Assembly (NCBI RefSeq): GCF_016925675.1
Contig: NZ_CP070506.1
Span: forward strand, 5,268,501 to 5,332,500
Reading direction: 5' to 3'
DNA from: Pseudomonas hygromyciniae
GTDB lineage: Bacteria > Pseudomonadota > Gammaproteobacteria > Pseudomonadales > Pseudomonadaceae
DNA length: 64,000 bases
Below the pieces are notes generated by a model. The model did not search any database. It was not told where the DNA came from and saw only the letters and a list, made by a program, of their open reading frames with translations. How positions within the stretch are numbered: position 1 is the first letter of the stretch; each line of letters opens with the position of its first letter. This document shows, piece by piece, positions 9,607 through 20,479 of the stretch. A program made the position numbers and the translations under genes.

Positions 9607-11487
9607 ATGAAATACCTTCGATTTGCCCTGCCCTCCTGTTTTTACCCTCTGCGCAACTATTCGCCGATAGCCGCGACGCCGCCCTGAAGCTCCCGACGTG
9701 GTGATCAGCGCCAACCGCCAGGTGCAGGCGCGCAAGACAGCAGCGCCGCCAACACGGTCTTCACCCGTGACGATATCGACCGCCTGCAACCCTCCAGCGT
9801 CACTGACCTGCTCAGCCGCGTGCCTGGTGTACAAGTGGCGCGGACCGGTGGCCGGGGCAGCTTGCCGGGGATTTTCATACGCGGTACCAAGTCGGCACAA
9901 AGCCTGGTACTGGTGGATGGTCAGCGGATCGCCAATGCCACCTCCGGCGACAGCGGCCTGCAATACCTGAATGTCGATCAGATTGAACGGGTGGAAGTAC
10001 TGCGCGGGTCGCGCTCGGTGATTTACGGCAGTGACGCGATTGGCGGGGTGATCCAGATATTCACCCGCCGCAATGCCGGACCAGGCCTGCAACCACGCCT
10101 GAAACTGGGCTTTGGCAGTAACAGCACCTGGGAGCGCAGCCTGGGTCTGTCGGGCGGCGATGAGCGCACGCGCTTCAACCTGGGCGCGAGCCTGGATGAA
10201 ACCGCCGGTATCGACTGGAGCCACGCATCCTTCCCCAGCGACCGTGACCATGATGCCTATCGCAACAAGTCGCTGAGTCTGAATCTCAGCCATGAATTCA
10301 GCGATGAGCTGGAGGTGGGTTTTAACCCGCTGGATAGCCGGGGCAAGTCGGAATATGACAATAGCTTTGGTCGCTATGATTTCGCCACTGGGCAAAGCGT
10401 GGGCCAGAAGCCCTATACCGACTACACAGTCAGCAGTGCCAGCGCTTATATCGACGCCCAACTCAACGAGGCATGGCAGACCCGTGTGGAACTGGGCCAC
10501 AGCGAAAACCGCGACACCAAACGCGACAAGCTCAGTGCTGACTCCAGTGTGTTCAATACCTACCGCGACTCGATCAACTGGCAGAACGACCTGACGCTCG
10601 ATCAGCAAAACAGCCTGATCCTCGGCGGCGATTGGTATGAAGACTGCTTTCACGGCAGCACCACGTTCAGCGAAAACAGCCGCTGAACCGCGCAGCGTTT
10701 ATCCAGCATCGCTTCAAGGGAGAGTGGTTTTCCACAGAACTGGGACTGCGTCACGACGATAACCAGCAATTCGGCGCGCAGAACAGTTGAGCGGTACGCT
10801 GACCTTGCCTGTCAATAGCGACAACGACGTATTACTGAGTTACAGCGAAGGCTTTCGTGCGCCCACCTTCAATGACCTGTATTACCCGACACCCGATACA
10901 GCAACCTAACCTGCAGCCCGAAACGTCAAAAAGCTACGAACTGCAATGGCGCAGCTAGCTCAGCGACAGCTCACGGCTGGAAGCCTCGCTGTATCGCACC
11001 GACTTGAAAGACGCGATCATTCTCGACGGCGGCAAACCGCAAAACGTCGCCACCGCCCGCATCAACGGCTTCGAAGCCGCCCTCAAGCAAGAATTGTTCG
11101 GCTGGCAAGGCAACCTCGGCCTATCGATCATCGACCCGCGCGACCGCACCAGCGGCATACCCTGGCCCGCCGCGCCCGGCGCACCCTGAACCTGACCTGA
11201 TCGGCAGTTCGATCAACTGAGCCTGGGCGCCAGTTGGCAGGCCATCAGCAGCAGCCACGACGCCGAGGACAACAAGAACCGCCTCGCGGGCTATTACCTG
11301 GTGGGAGCGCAGCGGCTGGGCGCTGAATCGGGAAGTGGCGTTGTCGTTGAAGGTCGATAACCTGCTGGATCGCCGCTATACGCGGGCGTGGTACAGCTAT
11401 GACGATCCGAATTTCCAGAACAACCAACCGTATCGGGAAGAAGGCCGGACGTGGATGGTTGGGGTGACGTGGACGCCGCAGCTCTAA
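9607..11487 (+). CDS. btuB: TonB-dependent vitamin B12 receptor
   Basis: Outer-membrane beta barrel that imports cobalamin with TonB energy. ATG 9607 begins a signal peptide (MKYLRFALP, then [10 protein letters not shown] after a shift). The TonB box region [10 protein letters not shown] is at ~9690, the plug domain follows ([56 protein letters not shown]) and then barrel strands up to the C-terminal [20 protein letters not shown], with stop TAA 11485-11487 just after a terminal leucine. About 620 residues, as for BtuB. Frame breaks near 9640, 9690, 9740, 10685, 10785, 10895, 10960, 11160 and 11305. A BtuF-type periplasmic binding protein converges from the right, which supports cobalamin as the ligand. 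I looked for a cobalamin riboswitch in 9452-9606 and did not see one. Confidence 0.88.
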
Positions 11488-11500
11488 GGCTATTTGGACC

Positions 11501-11632
11501 GACGCCATCGTAGGCAAGCCAGCTCCCACATTTGACTGTATTCACACATCAAAGGTGGGAGCTCGGCAGGGCAGAAGATTTTGGCCACACCACAGAACAA
11601 ATGTGGGAGCTGGCTTGCCTGCGATAGCGGTC
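11501..11632. repeat. REP cluster between btuB and btuF
   Basis: TAGGCAAGCCAGCTCCCACA (11511-11530) and ATGTGGGAGCTGGCTTGCCTGCGATAGC-type sequence (11601-11628) are inverted copies of the same REP family, with a half copy GGTGGGAGCTC at 11554-11564 between them. It fills the gap between two convergent genes and may serve as a bidirectional end of transcription. Confidence 0.78.
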
Positions 11633-12429
11633 TCAGCGGTTCGGCGCAATCACCTGACACAACCTGGCCACCGCCTCCACCATCTGCCCACTGGGCCGCT
11701 CCAGCCCTTTATCCGGCACGATCAGCAAGCGCCCCTGGGCCACCGCCGCCACCTGGGGCCAGGCCTTCCAGTCGTCCAGTTGCGCTTGATCCGCCGCCAG
11801 GATCACCTCGGGATCACGCTGTAACACCGACTCGATACTGACCTGCGGCGCTGGCAACTTGAGGTCGTCAAACACATTGCGCGCACCGCACACACTTAGC
11901 GCATCGCTGATGATCTGCCCACCGCCCACGGTGTACAGCGGCTGGTTCCAAACCTGGTAGAACACCCGCAAAGGTTCGCTGCGGTAATAGCGCTGGCGCA
12001 ACTCGGCCAAACGTTGACGCAAGCGGGCAGCCAGTTGGCGACCGTCCTCGGCACGCCCCAACTGCCGGGCGATGGCTTCGACCTGGCTGCTCAGTTGTTC
12101 AAGGCTATGGGGTTCGGCGACGTAGATCAGGATGTTCAAGCGCTTGAGCTGCTCGCGCTGGGCGGGGCCGATGCTGCCGGGCCAGAGCAGCGGCAAGTCA
12201 GGCTGCAGACTGAGCAGGCGCTCCAGATCCAACTGCCCATAACGCCCCACCGAGGCCACGTTGCGCAGCGCTTCAGGCCGTTCGCCGCCGTCGAGAACGC
12301 CCACCAGCAGATCGCTGGCACCCAGCTCAACGACGATTTCAGAGAGGGACGGCGCGAGGCTGACCACCGCTGGACCGCCGTCGCCGACGCGCTGGCGGCC
12401 AGTAGCAGAACCGCCAGCCAGAGGCGCAT
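11633..12429 (-). CDS. btuF: cobalamin-binding periplasmic protein
   Basis: Type III substrate-binding protein that hands B12 to an inner-membrane ABC importer. Start ATG 12429-12427, then a signal peptide ([16 protein letters not shown]); a shift near 12385 joins it to VVSLAPSLSEIVVELGASD, the typical BtuF opening. Later blocks are LLSLQPDLPLLWPG, YQVWNQPLYTVGGGQIISDAL and ESVLQRDPEVILAAD, ending QVIAPNR at the stop 11633-11635. ~265 residues. The start overlaps the stop of the upstream membrane gene. No permease or ATPase partner is next to it in this window. Confidence 0.86.
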
Positions 12430-12847
12430 CAACCGAGCTGACGCGGTATGCGATAGAGGTAGAACAGCACCAGGGTCGACAAGGCCAGGAGAAACAGCGG
12501 CACCGCTTCGAGCCCGACGAACACCGCCAGCGCACCGATCCAGGCCGGGAACGCCGCGACCAGCAACGCCGTGCGTCGACGGGCCGCGAGGGTGATCCAC
12601 GCGGCGGGCTCTTCAGGCGTATCGAGGGCCTTGGAGGTGGCGATCAGCGCATGTTTGTAGCCATGGAAGTAACGCAGGCTGGCAAACATCGACGCGACAC
12701 CGGCGATAAAGAATGGCATTGCCAGCACCGGCAACAGTGGCTCGCCTTGGCAAACACCAGATTGATCACGAACAACGGCAACAACGCCAGCGCCAGGTAC
12801 CGCCACCAACTGAAGGACAGGCGCCGCTTGACCTGGCCGCGCGTCAC
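12429..12847 (-). CDS. inner-membrane protein of unknown function
   Basis: About 139 residues from ATG 12847 ([15 protein letters not shown]) to TGA 12429-12431, with one shift near 12750. Four hydrophobic segments are visible: [52 protein letters not shown] and [18 protein letters not shown] conserved-looking [12 protein letters not shown] loop joins the second and third. The start overlaps ribA's end and its stop overlaps btuF's start, so ribA, this gene and btuF form one translationally coupled unit. I do not recognise a family; a small transporter or assembly factor is possible. Confidence 0.72.
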
Positions 12848-13460
12848 GCTCGGTCGACCTCGCCTTGATGCTCGTTGCCCATCATGTGGTCGAGCTTGCT
12901 GGCCTTGGTCGCCAGGTAGAGTTTGTTATGCGGGTTATGCCCGGTGTGCAGCGGCACGCGCTCGGCAACGGTGATGCCCATTTCGGTCAAGGCCTTGACC
13001 TTGCGCGGGTTGTTGGTCATCAGGCGCAGGGACTGGATGCCCAGGTGTTCGAGCATCGGCAGGCAGATGGCGTAGTCGCGCTGGTCGGCGGCAAAGCCCA
13101 GCCGCTCGTTGGCCTCGACCGTATCAGCGCCACCGTCTTGCAGTTCGTAGGCGCGGATCTTGTTCAGCAAGCCAATGCCACGGCCTTCCTGACGCAGATA
13201 CAGCAGCACACCACGACCTTCACGGGCGATGGCTTGCATGGCGGCCTCCAGTTGCGAGCCGCAGTCGCAGCGCTGGCTGAACAGTGCGTCACCGGTCAGG
13301 CACTCGGAGTGCACGCGGCCCAGGACCGGGGCGCCATCGGCCACATCGCCCAGGCTGAGCACGACATGCTCGCGCCCGGAGGCTTTTTCAAGAAAGCCAT
13401 GCATAGTGAACGTGGCAAAGGGGTAGGCAGCTTGGAAGCAGCGACGAAAACGACGGGCAC
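12844..13460 (-). CDS. ribA: GTP cyclohydrolase II
   Basis: Opens GTP to 2,5-diamino-6-ribosylamino-pyrimidinone phosphate, the first step of riboflavin synthesis. The zinc-binding triad is present ([10 protein letters not shown], with SECLTG before it), followed by [13 protein letters not shown] and [17 protein letters not shown] chose GTG 13458-13460 ([23 protein letters not shown] after restoring one base near 13408) because RibA proteins open this way and reach ~205 residues; the internal ATG 13404 is the alternative. The last bases overlap the next gene. This is the only GTP cyclohydrolase II in the window with an intact metal site (compare ribBA). Confidence 0.93.
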
Positions 13461-13601
13461 CGTGTGCTCCTGATTTCAGATTTCACAGAGGCGGGCATTG
13501 TAACAGCACGTTCCTACACACGCTTAAGCTGAATTATCGCTGATAAAGATCAATCGGTTCGATTGGCCTTTGCCTTGGTTCTATGCACGATCAGCTTTTC
13601 A

Positions 13602-13704
13602 TGTAGCAGCGAGCTTGCTCGCGAAGGGCGTCAACGATAACGCGCGCTTGCAGGATAAACGTGGCGCTTTCTGGTTCTTCGCGAGCAACCTCGCTCCTAC
13701 ATAA
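13602..13704. repeat. REP-type palindrome, GAGCTTGCTCGC family
   Basis: TGTAGCAGCGAGCTTGCTCGCGAAG at the left and TTCGCGAGCAACCTCGCTCCTACAT at the right face each other over ~50 bases. It belongs to the second REP family of the window (also at 33108). It occupies most of the gap between ribA and the solute-binding protein gene. The rest of 13461-13600 holds only the ribA promoter region, with nothing else recognisable. Confidence 0.78.
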
Positions 13705-13715
13705 AGGCGGGGTGA

Positions 13716-14440
13716 TCAGAACGGATAGGGCTGGTGCCAGCGCTCGAAGATCGGTTTCAACTCGCCGCTTGCCACCAGCGACGCCATGCGCCGGTCAAAC
13801 AACGCTATCAACGCCCGGCCCCGTTCATTGTCGGTAAACCCCAGGAACAACGGCAGTTCGGCAATGTGCGTGAGCTTGAACACCGATGGGTCGTCGGTTT
13901 GGCCAAGGATGTATTTAATTTCGGCCTGGGCATCAATGTAGAAGTCGGCCTGCCCGTGCTGGAGCATCGGCAAAATCCCGCCACGCCGCTCGATCTCGTT
14001 GAAACGGTGAATATTGGGCAGGTAGTCCTCGTACTTATAGCCGCGCACCCAGGCCAGGCGGTAGGTACCCAGCGTCGCCACGTCGGCTCTGGGCTCGCCA
14101 GGCCCACGGCGTAGATGTGGTCGGCGTCATAGTTCCAGCGGGCGTACAGCACGCCTTCGGTCTCAGCGTGATAGGAACCGACCCAGGCATCTACTTCGCC
14201 ACGCCGCGCCAGGCCGACCGAACGGGTGTAGGCCTCGCTGCGGATCTTGACCTTGACCCCGGCGGGTTCGAAGACTTCCCGCAGCACGTCCCAGGCCAGA
14301 CCACTGCCGTCAGCGTTGGTGTAGTCATTCCAGGTTTCACTGGCCAGGCGGATTTGGCCGGGCACTTTGGGAGTGTCATCGGTCCATCCGGCAGATGCGC
14401 CAACGCACAGCAGGATCAGCAACCAGCGACGTAGCCCCAT
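13716..14440 (-). CDS. periplasmic solute-binding protein (transporter substrate-binding domain)
   Basis: Start ATG 14440 with a signal peptide MGLRRWLLILLCVGASAGW. The mature part has the family 3 binding fold: [55 protein letters not shown], and after a shift near 14090 LGTYRLAWVRGYKYEDYLP, QHGQADFYIDAQAE and the end PIFERWHQPYPF (stop 13716-13718). ~241 residues. No ABC partners sit beside it, so it may be a stand-alone sensor-like or orphan binding protein. Amino-acid ligand is the usual guess for this family and is not shown here. Confidence 0.8.
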
Positions 14441-14504
14441 GATGACGTCCTCCTGGGAAAGCGATCTTTCTGTAACGTTGTAAAGGGTAGCGCAGCCAGC
14501 CGTG

Positions 14505-15453
14505 TCACGGCGTCTCGCGAAAGTGCTGATAACCGCGCACGGCCGGGGTGATGTCGTTGCCACCGGCATCCAGCAGCCTCACACCTGCTCCCGCCTCCAC
14601 CCGCCCGACGACATGCACCGGCCATCCTCAGCCAGCAATGGCCCCAGCTCAGCGGGTGGCAAGGTGAACGCGAGGACGTAATCATCCCCCGCTCAAGGCC
14701 GCGGACCGCGCCTGCTCATCGCCGAGAAAGGCCAGCAACGCGGCCGACAGCGCAGCCGTTGTCGCTCGATCACCAGGCTTACGGCCGAAGCCTGGCGATA
14801 TGCCCACAATCAGCCAGCAGGCCGTCAGAGATATCCAGCGCAGACGTAGCCTTGCCCTGCAACGCCATGCCCAAGGCCAACTGCGGCTGTGGCGACCAAT
14901 AGTGGCCCAGCAGCGGCTCGGCGATTTGCGCTGCGGCGCTACGCTGCCCCAATACCAGCGGCAAGGCCCCCGCTGCATTGCCCAGGTCGCCGCCGACACA
15001 CAGCAGGTCGCCCGGCTGCGCGCCACCGCGGGTCAACGCCAGCCCGGCCGGGACACGGCCAAACACGGTGACGGTCAGGCTCAGCGGCCCACGGGTAGCG
15101 TCGCCGCCCACCAGGCCCACGCTACAGCGCTGGGCCATGGCGTTCAAAACCTGCGCATAGCGTTGCAACCAATCGGCCGCGACCGTCGGTGTGGTGAGTG
15201 CAAGGGTAAAGGCACTGGTAGGCGCCCATGGCCGCCAGGTCGCTGACGCTACCGCCAGCGAGCGCTGACCGAGCAGGAACGGATCGCAGGGGTCGGCACG
15301 CGCACGCCGGCCACCAGGGTATCGGTAGAAATCGCCAGTTGCTCCCAGGAGGAACCAGCAAGGCGCAGTCGTCGCCGATCCCCGGGCAATATCTTCGCCG
15401 CCTTGCGCCGGCGCGGCGGCGAAGTAGGTGCGGATCAGCTCGAACTCGCCCAT
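14505..15453 (-). CDS. thiL: thiamine-monophosphate kinase
   Basis: Phosphorylates thiamine monophosphate to the diphosphate, the cofactor used by Dxs. ATG 15453 gives MGEFELIRTYF, the usual ThiL opening; GEDIARGIGDDCALL spans a shift near 15375. In other frames are SLAVALSDLAAMGA-like, VGLVGGDATRGPLSLTV, GALPLVLG, SALDISDGLLADCGHIA (the second active-site loop) and LSGGDDYVLAFTLP. The C-terminus ITPAVRGYQHFRETP ends at TGA 14505-14507. ~316 residues, normal. At least six frame breaks. Located directly after nusB, as in other pseudomonads. Confidence 0.88.
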
Positions 15454-15471
15454 CAGGGAGTCAAGCGCAGG

Positions 15472-15972
15472 TTAGCGCTTGTACGCCTTCACTTCGGCTT
15501 CACGCAGGCGCGGGGCCAGCTTGTCGAGCACGCCGGTGACGAACTTGTGACCGTCGGTCGAACCATAGACTTTCGCCAGTTCGATACCTTCGTTGATCAC
15601 AACGCGATACGGCACGTCGACACGCTTGAGCAGCTCCCAGGTGGACAGGCGCATCACGCACAGTTCAGCCGGGTCCAACTCTTCGAGGGTCAGGTCCAGG
15701 CAAGGAGCCAGGGCCGTATCGATCTCGCTCAGGTTGGCATGCACGCCGTGCAGGATGTCGTGGAAGTACGGCAGGTCGGCGAAGGTGAAGTCGTTGTCCA
15801 CGCGAAACTGCGCTTCGATCTCGTTCAACGAGGTGCTGGCCATGTGGCGCTGGTACAGCGCCTGGGTGGCGAGCTGACGGGCAGCACGGCGCTTTTCGTT
15901 CTTCGACGGTTTGCCGGCGTCCGCAGGACGTGGCTCGCGTGGGTTGAAACGATCGCTCTCGTCGGAAATCAC
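15472..15972 (-). CDS. nusB: transcription antitermination factor NusB
   Basis: Intact from GTG 15972-15970 ([16 protein letters not shown]) to TAA 15472-15474 (EAEVKAYKR). NusB binds boxA RNA with S10 during rRNA antitermination. The helical core is seen: [68 protein letters not shown] and [12 protein letters not shown]. ~166 residues. The GTG start overlaps the ribH stop by four bases (GTGA), which is why I prefer it over later starts. Confidence 0.93.
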   Translation of the reverse strand: MISDESDRFNPREPRPADAGKPSKNEKRRAARQLATQALYQRHMASTSLNEIEAQFRVDNDFTFADLPYFHDILHGVHANLSEIDTALAPCLDLTLEELDPAELCVMRLSTWELLKRVDVPYRVVINEGIELAKVYGSTDGHKFVTGVLDKLAPRLREAEVKAYKR

Positions 15973-16439
15973 TTGGCCTCCAACTGCGACAGCAGCCTGA
16001 CCATTTCCGGGCGGACAGGCAGCTTCAGCGCCTTTGTTACCGGCCTTGGTGCCGGAGCGCTCGATGGTTTGCTCGATGGAATCAACGGTCAGTACGCCGA
16101 AGGCCACGGCACGCCGAACTCCATGGACACCTGGGCCAGGCCCTTGGGCACTCGCCGCCACGTATTCGAAGTGCGGGGTGCCGCCACGAATGACCGCGCC
16201 CAGGGCGATGATCGCTGCGTATTCGCCTTGCTGGGCAACTTTCTGCGCAACCAGTGGAATTTCGAAGGCGCCAGGGGCACGGATAATAGTGATATCGCTT
16301 TCGCTCACACCGTGGCGAACCAGGGCGTCCACAGCACCGCTTACCAGGCTTTCAACCACTAAGTTGTTGAAGCGGCCAACCACCAGGGCGTAGCGGCCTT
16401 TGGGGGCGATGAAGGACCTTCGATGGTCTTCATGGTCAT
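15969..16439 (-). CDS. ribH: 6,7-dimethyl-8-ribityllumazine synthase
   Basis: Condenses the butanone phosphate made by RibBA with the RibD product. ATG 16439 (MTMKTIEG); core motifs are [49 protein letters not shown] and [17 protein letters not shown]. Two shifts, near 16140 and 16015, break the frame; joined, the end is SQLEAK with TGA 15969-15971, ~156 residues. Lies between ribBA and nusB in the riboflavin operon. Confidence 0.93.
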
Positions 16440-16526
16440 TCGACAAATCTCTAAAGAGCTGGACGCGTCTATGACGCGCCCTTAGTGATATTTGAACCGC
16501 GAACAAGGAGCGATAATCGCCGGCCT

Positions 16527-17614
16527 TTATTCGGAGGGCACGTATTCTACTACTTCCAGGTCGAAACCGGATATCGCATTAAATTTCATTGGCGCGCTCA
16601 TCAAGCGCATTTTGCGCACGCCCAGGTCACGCAGGATCTGCGAACCGGCACCGACGATGCTGTAGGTGGTCGGTTTTTTCACTGGCACCTGGTCAGCGCT
16701 TTCGCGGATATGCGCCAGCAGCACATCGCCATCCACCGGATTGCCCAGCAGCAGCACGACACCGCTGCCCGCCTGGGAAACCGCGGCCATGGCGGCTCGC
16801 AGGCTCCAGCGGCCCGGCTGCTTGACCATCAACAGGTCACGCAGCGGGTCCATGTTGTGCACACGCACCAGGGTCGGCTCTTCGGCGCAGATGTTGCCCA
16901 GGGTCAGGGCCATGTGCACGTCGCCTTCCACGAGTCACGGTAGGTCACCAGGCTGAAATGCCCCAGCTCGCTGTCCAGCGGCTGCTCGGCAATCCGCCGA
17001 ACGGCACGTTCGTGGATCATCCGGTAGTGAATCAGGTCGGCAATGGTGCCGATCTTGATGTTGTGCTCGGCGGCAAAGGCTTCCAGTTCCGACGACGCGC
17101 CATGGTGCCGTCGTCGTTCATCACTTCGCAGATCACCCCACTCGGCTCGAACCCGGCCATGCGCGCCAGGTCGCAGGCAGCCTCTGTGTGGCCGGTACGG
17201 GCCAGGGTGCTACCAGGCTGGGCCATCAGCGGGAAGATATGGCCAGGGCTGACAATGTCTTCGGCCTTGGCGTCTTTGGCGGCAGCGGCTTGCACGGTGC
17301 AGGCGCGGTCAGCGGCGGAGATGCCGGTGGTCCGCCGGTGGTCGCTTCAATCGAGACGGTGAACTTGGTACCAAACCCCGAACCATTGCGCGGCGCCATC
17401 GCGGCAGTTTGAGCAGTCCGCAGCGCTCACGGCTCATGGGCATGCAGATCAGGCCACGGGCGTGCTTAGCCATGAAGTTGATGTGTTCAGGCTGGCACAA
17501 CTCGGCGGCCATAATCAGGTCGCCTTCGTTCTCGCGGTCTTCGTCATCCATCAGGATGACCATCTTGCCTTGGCGGATGTCTTCAACCAGTTCTTCGATG
17601 CTATTGAGCGCCAC
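16527..17614 (-). CDS. ribBA: 3,4-dihydroxy-2-butanone-4-phosphate synthase with degenerate GTP cyclohydrolase II domain
   Basis: ATG 17614 begins [20 protein letters not shown]. The N-terminal RibB half is clear: [16 protein letters not shown] (metal and substrate acids), [33 protein letters not shown] and [14 protein letters not shown]. The C-terminal half has the RibA fold ([49 protein letters not shown]) but lacks the Cys-x-Cys zinc site seen in the separate ribA at 12844. Frame breaks near 17405, 17330, 17095 and 16935. ~363 residues. This division matches the known Pseudomonas arrangement in which only the RibB half is active. Confidence 0.9.
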
Positions 17615-17627
17615 GCGGCACCCTTGG

Positions 17628-18280
17628 TCAGGATTTCAGGTAGCCGTTAGCGGCCAGAAAACTTTCGGTGATGTTACGGCTGCAGGCTCTGCGGCTTTTC
17701 GCCCAACAGAAGGCGCTCCAGGTAACGGCAAGCAAGTCCACTTCCAGGTTCCCCGGCGACCCGGCTGGAAAGAGGCCATGATGGTTTCGCTGAGGGTGTG
17801 GGGAATGATCGTCAGTTCGAATTCGGCGCCGTTCACGGCGTTCACGGTCAGGCTGGTGCCATCGACGGTGATCGAGCCTTTATGGGCGATGTACGCCAGT
17901 TCTTTAGGGGCCTGAATGCGGAACTCCACGGCCTGCGCGTTTCGCTGCGCGCCACCACTTCGCCGACGCCGTCGACATGGCCGCTGACCAAGGGCCGCCC
18001 AAACAGGTAGTCGGGGTCAGGGCTTTTTCCAGGTTGACCGGGCTGCCAGCCGCAAGATCATTCATCGCGGTGCAGTCCAGGGTTTCTAGGCTGACATCGG
18101 CGGCAAAGCCGTTGCCCGGCAGTTCGATGACGGTCAGGCATACGCCGCTGACGGCGATGCTGTCGCCCAGCTTGACGTCGCCAAGGTCGAGTTTGCCGGT
18201 TTCAACCAACAGGCGCACGTCGCCGCCTTTGAGGTCATGGCGCGGATGCTGCCGATGGATTCGATAATGCCGGTGAACAT
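17628..18280 (-). CDS. ribE: riboflavin synthase, alpha subunit
   Basis: Dismutates two lumazines to riboflavin. ATG 18280 gives the diagnostic [15 protein letters not shown]. The first barrel contains [13 protein letters not shown] and VSLETL; the second contains [32 protein letters not shown] and SLTVNAV, showing the internal duplication. Shifts near 18015, 17940, 17770, 17725 and 17675. The C-terminus ANGYLKS ends at TGA 17628-17630, 14 bases before ribBA. ~217 residues. Confidence 0.92.
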
Positions 18281-18319
18281 GGCCTTCTCCTGGAAAACGG
18301 TGCAGGCGTGGGCGCCGCG

Positions 18320-19437
18320 GAATACGCTCGCTGGGGAGCGGGATGGCAGTGACTCGCCAGTCGTCGCCTGCAGCGCGCATTTGCGTGATCTTGAGTTGGG
18401 GCGTCGGCCAGCTTTCAAGCGCCAGTCCAGAAAGGCCGAGCGGCAGAGCCCAAGAACTTGCCGGCGACGAAAATCACGTACTCGTCCACCAGGCCCTGCT
18501 GGGCAAACGCGCCCGCCAGGCTTGGCCCGGCTTCTACCAGCACTTCATTGACACCACGGGCCGCCAGGGCCACCAGCGCCGAGCGCAGGTCGACCTGGCC
18601 GTCGACACCCGGCACCACCAGGCATTCGGGGCCTCGGGGAACTGGTTTCCGGGGTCACGCAGGTGATGACCAGGGCCAGGCCGGCCTTGAAGAACGGCGC
18701 GTTGAGCGGCACCCGCAGGCGGCCATCGATCAGCACGCGCAGCACCGGGCGCGACATCGCCAGGGCGGTGGTCTGTGGATCCAGGCCCAGTCCGGCGGCG
18801 CGCGCGGTCAGGCGCGCGCCATCGGCCAGCACCGTATCGGCGCCGGTCAGCACCACACTGGCCTCGGCCCGCAGGCGCTGTACGGCGGCGCGGGCGGCAG
18901 GGCTGGTGATCCACTGGCTTTCACCACTGCCCATCGCGGTGCGGCCATCCAGGCTCATCGCCAGTTTGACCTGCACAAACGGTAGACCGTGTTCCATACG
19001 CCTGAGAAACCTGGGGTTCAAGGCGCGCGCCTGGCTTTCCAGTACGCCGCTGAACACCTCGATACCGGCCTGGGCCAGGCGCTGCATGCCGCGCCCGGCC
19101 ACTTCCGATTCGGGTCTTGCATGCCCGCGACCACCCGCGCCACGCCGGCCGTCACCAACGCATCGGCGCAAGGTGGCGTATGACCATAATGGCTGCACGG
19201 TTCAAGGGTCACGTACACCGTGGCACCCGGCTTTATCGCGGCCAGCGCGCAAGGCGTTGGCTCGGCATGGGGTTCGCCGGTGCGCTCGTGCCAGCCTTCG
19301 CCGACAATCTGCCCATCACGCACAATCACGCAGCCGACCCGCGGGTTGGGGTGGGTGAGGCCCTTGCGCGCCAATTCGAGGGCGCGGGCCATGTAATGGG
19401 CGTCAAGCACAGCCTGCTCAGCAGAAGGAGGGTTCAT
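18320..19437 (-). CDS. ribD: bifunctional pyrimidine deaminase/reductase
   Basis: ATG 19437 overlaps the nrdR stop (ATGA). N-terminal deaminase: HAE (in GEPHAEPTP) and [11 protein letters not shown], the zinc ligands. C-terminal reductase: [42 protein letters not shown] and [21 protein letters not shown]. Shifts near 19110, 18630 and 18430. The natural stop is not visible; the frame runs on past 18320 towards ribE, probably because bases are missing near 18318-18326, so the end is approximate. ~373 residues expected. Acts between RibA and RibH. Confidence 0.9.
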
Positions 19438-19892
19438 TCTTTGACCGGCTCACGGGCCAGGCGGTCGATCTCTTCGCGGAACTCGTTGAGGTCCTGGAAG
19501 CGTCGATACACCGAGGCGAAACGAATATAGGCGACTTCGTCGAGCTTTTGCAGCTCGCCCATCACCAGTTCTCCAACCACCAGGCTCTTGACCTCGCGCT
19601 CACTGGTCGCCCGCAGCTTGTGCTTGATATGCACCAGCGCCGCTTCCAGCCGCTCGACACTCACCGGGCGTTTGGCGCGCTGCATACCAGCGCGCAGTTT
19701 GTCTTCGTCGAAGGGCTGGCGGCTGCCGTCGGACTTGATCAGGCGTGGCGGTACCAGTTCGGCGGTTTCGAAGGTGGTGAAACGTTCACCGCAGGCCAGG
19801 CATTCGCGCCGGCGACGCACTTGATCGCCCTCGGCGACCAGACGTGAGTCAATGACCTTGGTGTCGTTGGCACCGCAGAAGGGACAGTGCAT
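19434..19892 (-). CDS. nrdR: transcriptional repressor NrdR
   Basis: Represses ribonucleotide reductase operons when dATP is high. I chose ATG 19892 because [17 protein letters not shown] is the invariant opening; an upstream in-frame start exists at 19952. The zinc ribbon cysteines are CPFC and CLACGERF; the ATP-cone follows ([26 protein letters not shown]). 152 residues, intact, ending REPVKE. First gene of the nrdR-rib-nusB-thiL cluster; its promoter should lie in 19893-20027. Confidence 0.95.
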   Translation of the reverse strand: MHCPFCGANDTKVIDSRLVAEGDQVRRRRECLACGERFTTFETAELVPPRLIKSDGSRQPFDEDKLRAGMQRAKRPVSVERLEAALVHIKHKLRATSEREVKSLVVGELVMGELQKLDEVAYIRFASVYRRFQDLNEFREEIDRLAREPVKE

Positions 19893-20027
19893 GGTGGCAG
19901 GCAACAAAAAAGGGGGGCCATGGTAGCGCATCCCCGTGGCAAGACAAGCCATAGCCTTTACGGTATATAGGCTGACTATTATGTTTCTTATGTTTAGTTC
20001 ACGGATTTTGCCCTTTTGGAGCCGTAC

Positions 20028-20479
20028 ATGCCGTTACGACCGCTGGTTTTACTCACAATGTTCAGTTTTCTGGTCGCCTGCAGCAGCGAAGCGCCAAAAC
20101 CAACGGCCCCGCAGCCCACGCCGCAACAAGAGAAAAAATTTCTGGCCAGGAACCTCTCGGGCCTTTGCCGGCCTACCAGCGTGAAGTGAGCGGCACCTCA
20201 ATAGCGTACCAGCCGGCGCCGAAGTCGAGCTGGCGTTGCTGGTGATCGACGAACGCAGCCGCCCGCAACAACCGCTGGCCAGCAGCGTGCTGATCGGCAA
20301 CAACAAACCACTGGCCTTCCGCCTGCGCTTCAACCCCAAGCCTTCCCGAGCGGCGCCCGCGTTGAATTACGTGGTCGCGCCAGCCGGCCGGGCAGTTGAT
20401 CCTGCATCTGCCGGCGGTGCGTATCCAGCAGCCGATCACCCAGACCACCGGGCCACTGCAACTCGTCCGCGCACCATGA
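20028..20479 (+). CDS. YbaY-type lipoprotein
   Basis: ATG 20028 ([21 protein letters not shown]) has a lipobox VAC with cysteine 18, so the product is lipidated. After shifts near 20135, 20195 and 20340 the frame reads [39 protein letters not shown], then [18 protein letters not shown] and the end LVRAP at TGA 20477-20479, ~150 residues. The YscW/YbaY fold repeats ([13 protein letters not shown]) fit the family of outer-membrane lipoproteins related to type III pilotins. The stop overlaps the methyltransferase start. Confidence 0.72.

Noticed and set aside
9505..10653. Long minus-strand open frame of 382 codons opposite btuB
   Set aside because: It is antisense to a clear TonB receptor, has no family resemblance, and follows from the GC-rich codon pattern of the real gene.
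17615..19437. FMN riboswitch in the riboflavin cluster
   Set aside because: Gaps between ribD, ribE and ribBA are only a few bases to ~40 bases and do not contain the conserved RFN sequence blocks.
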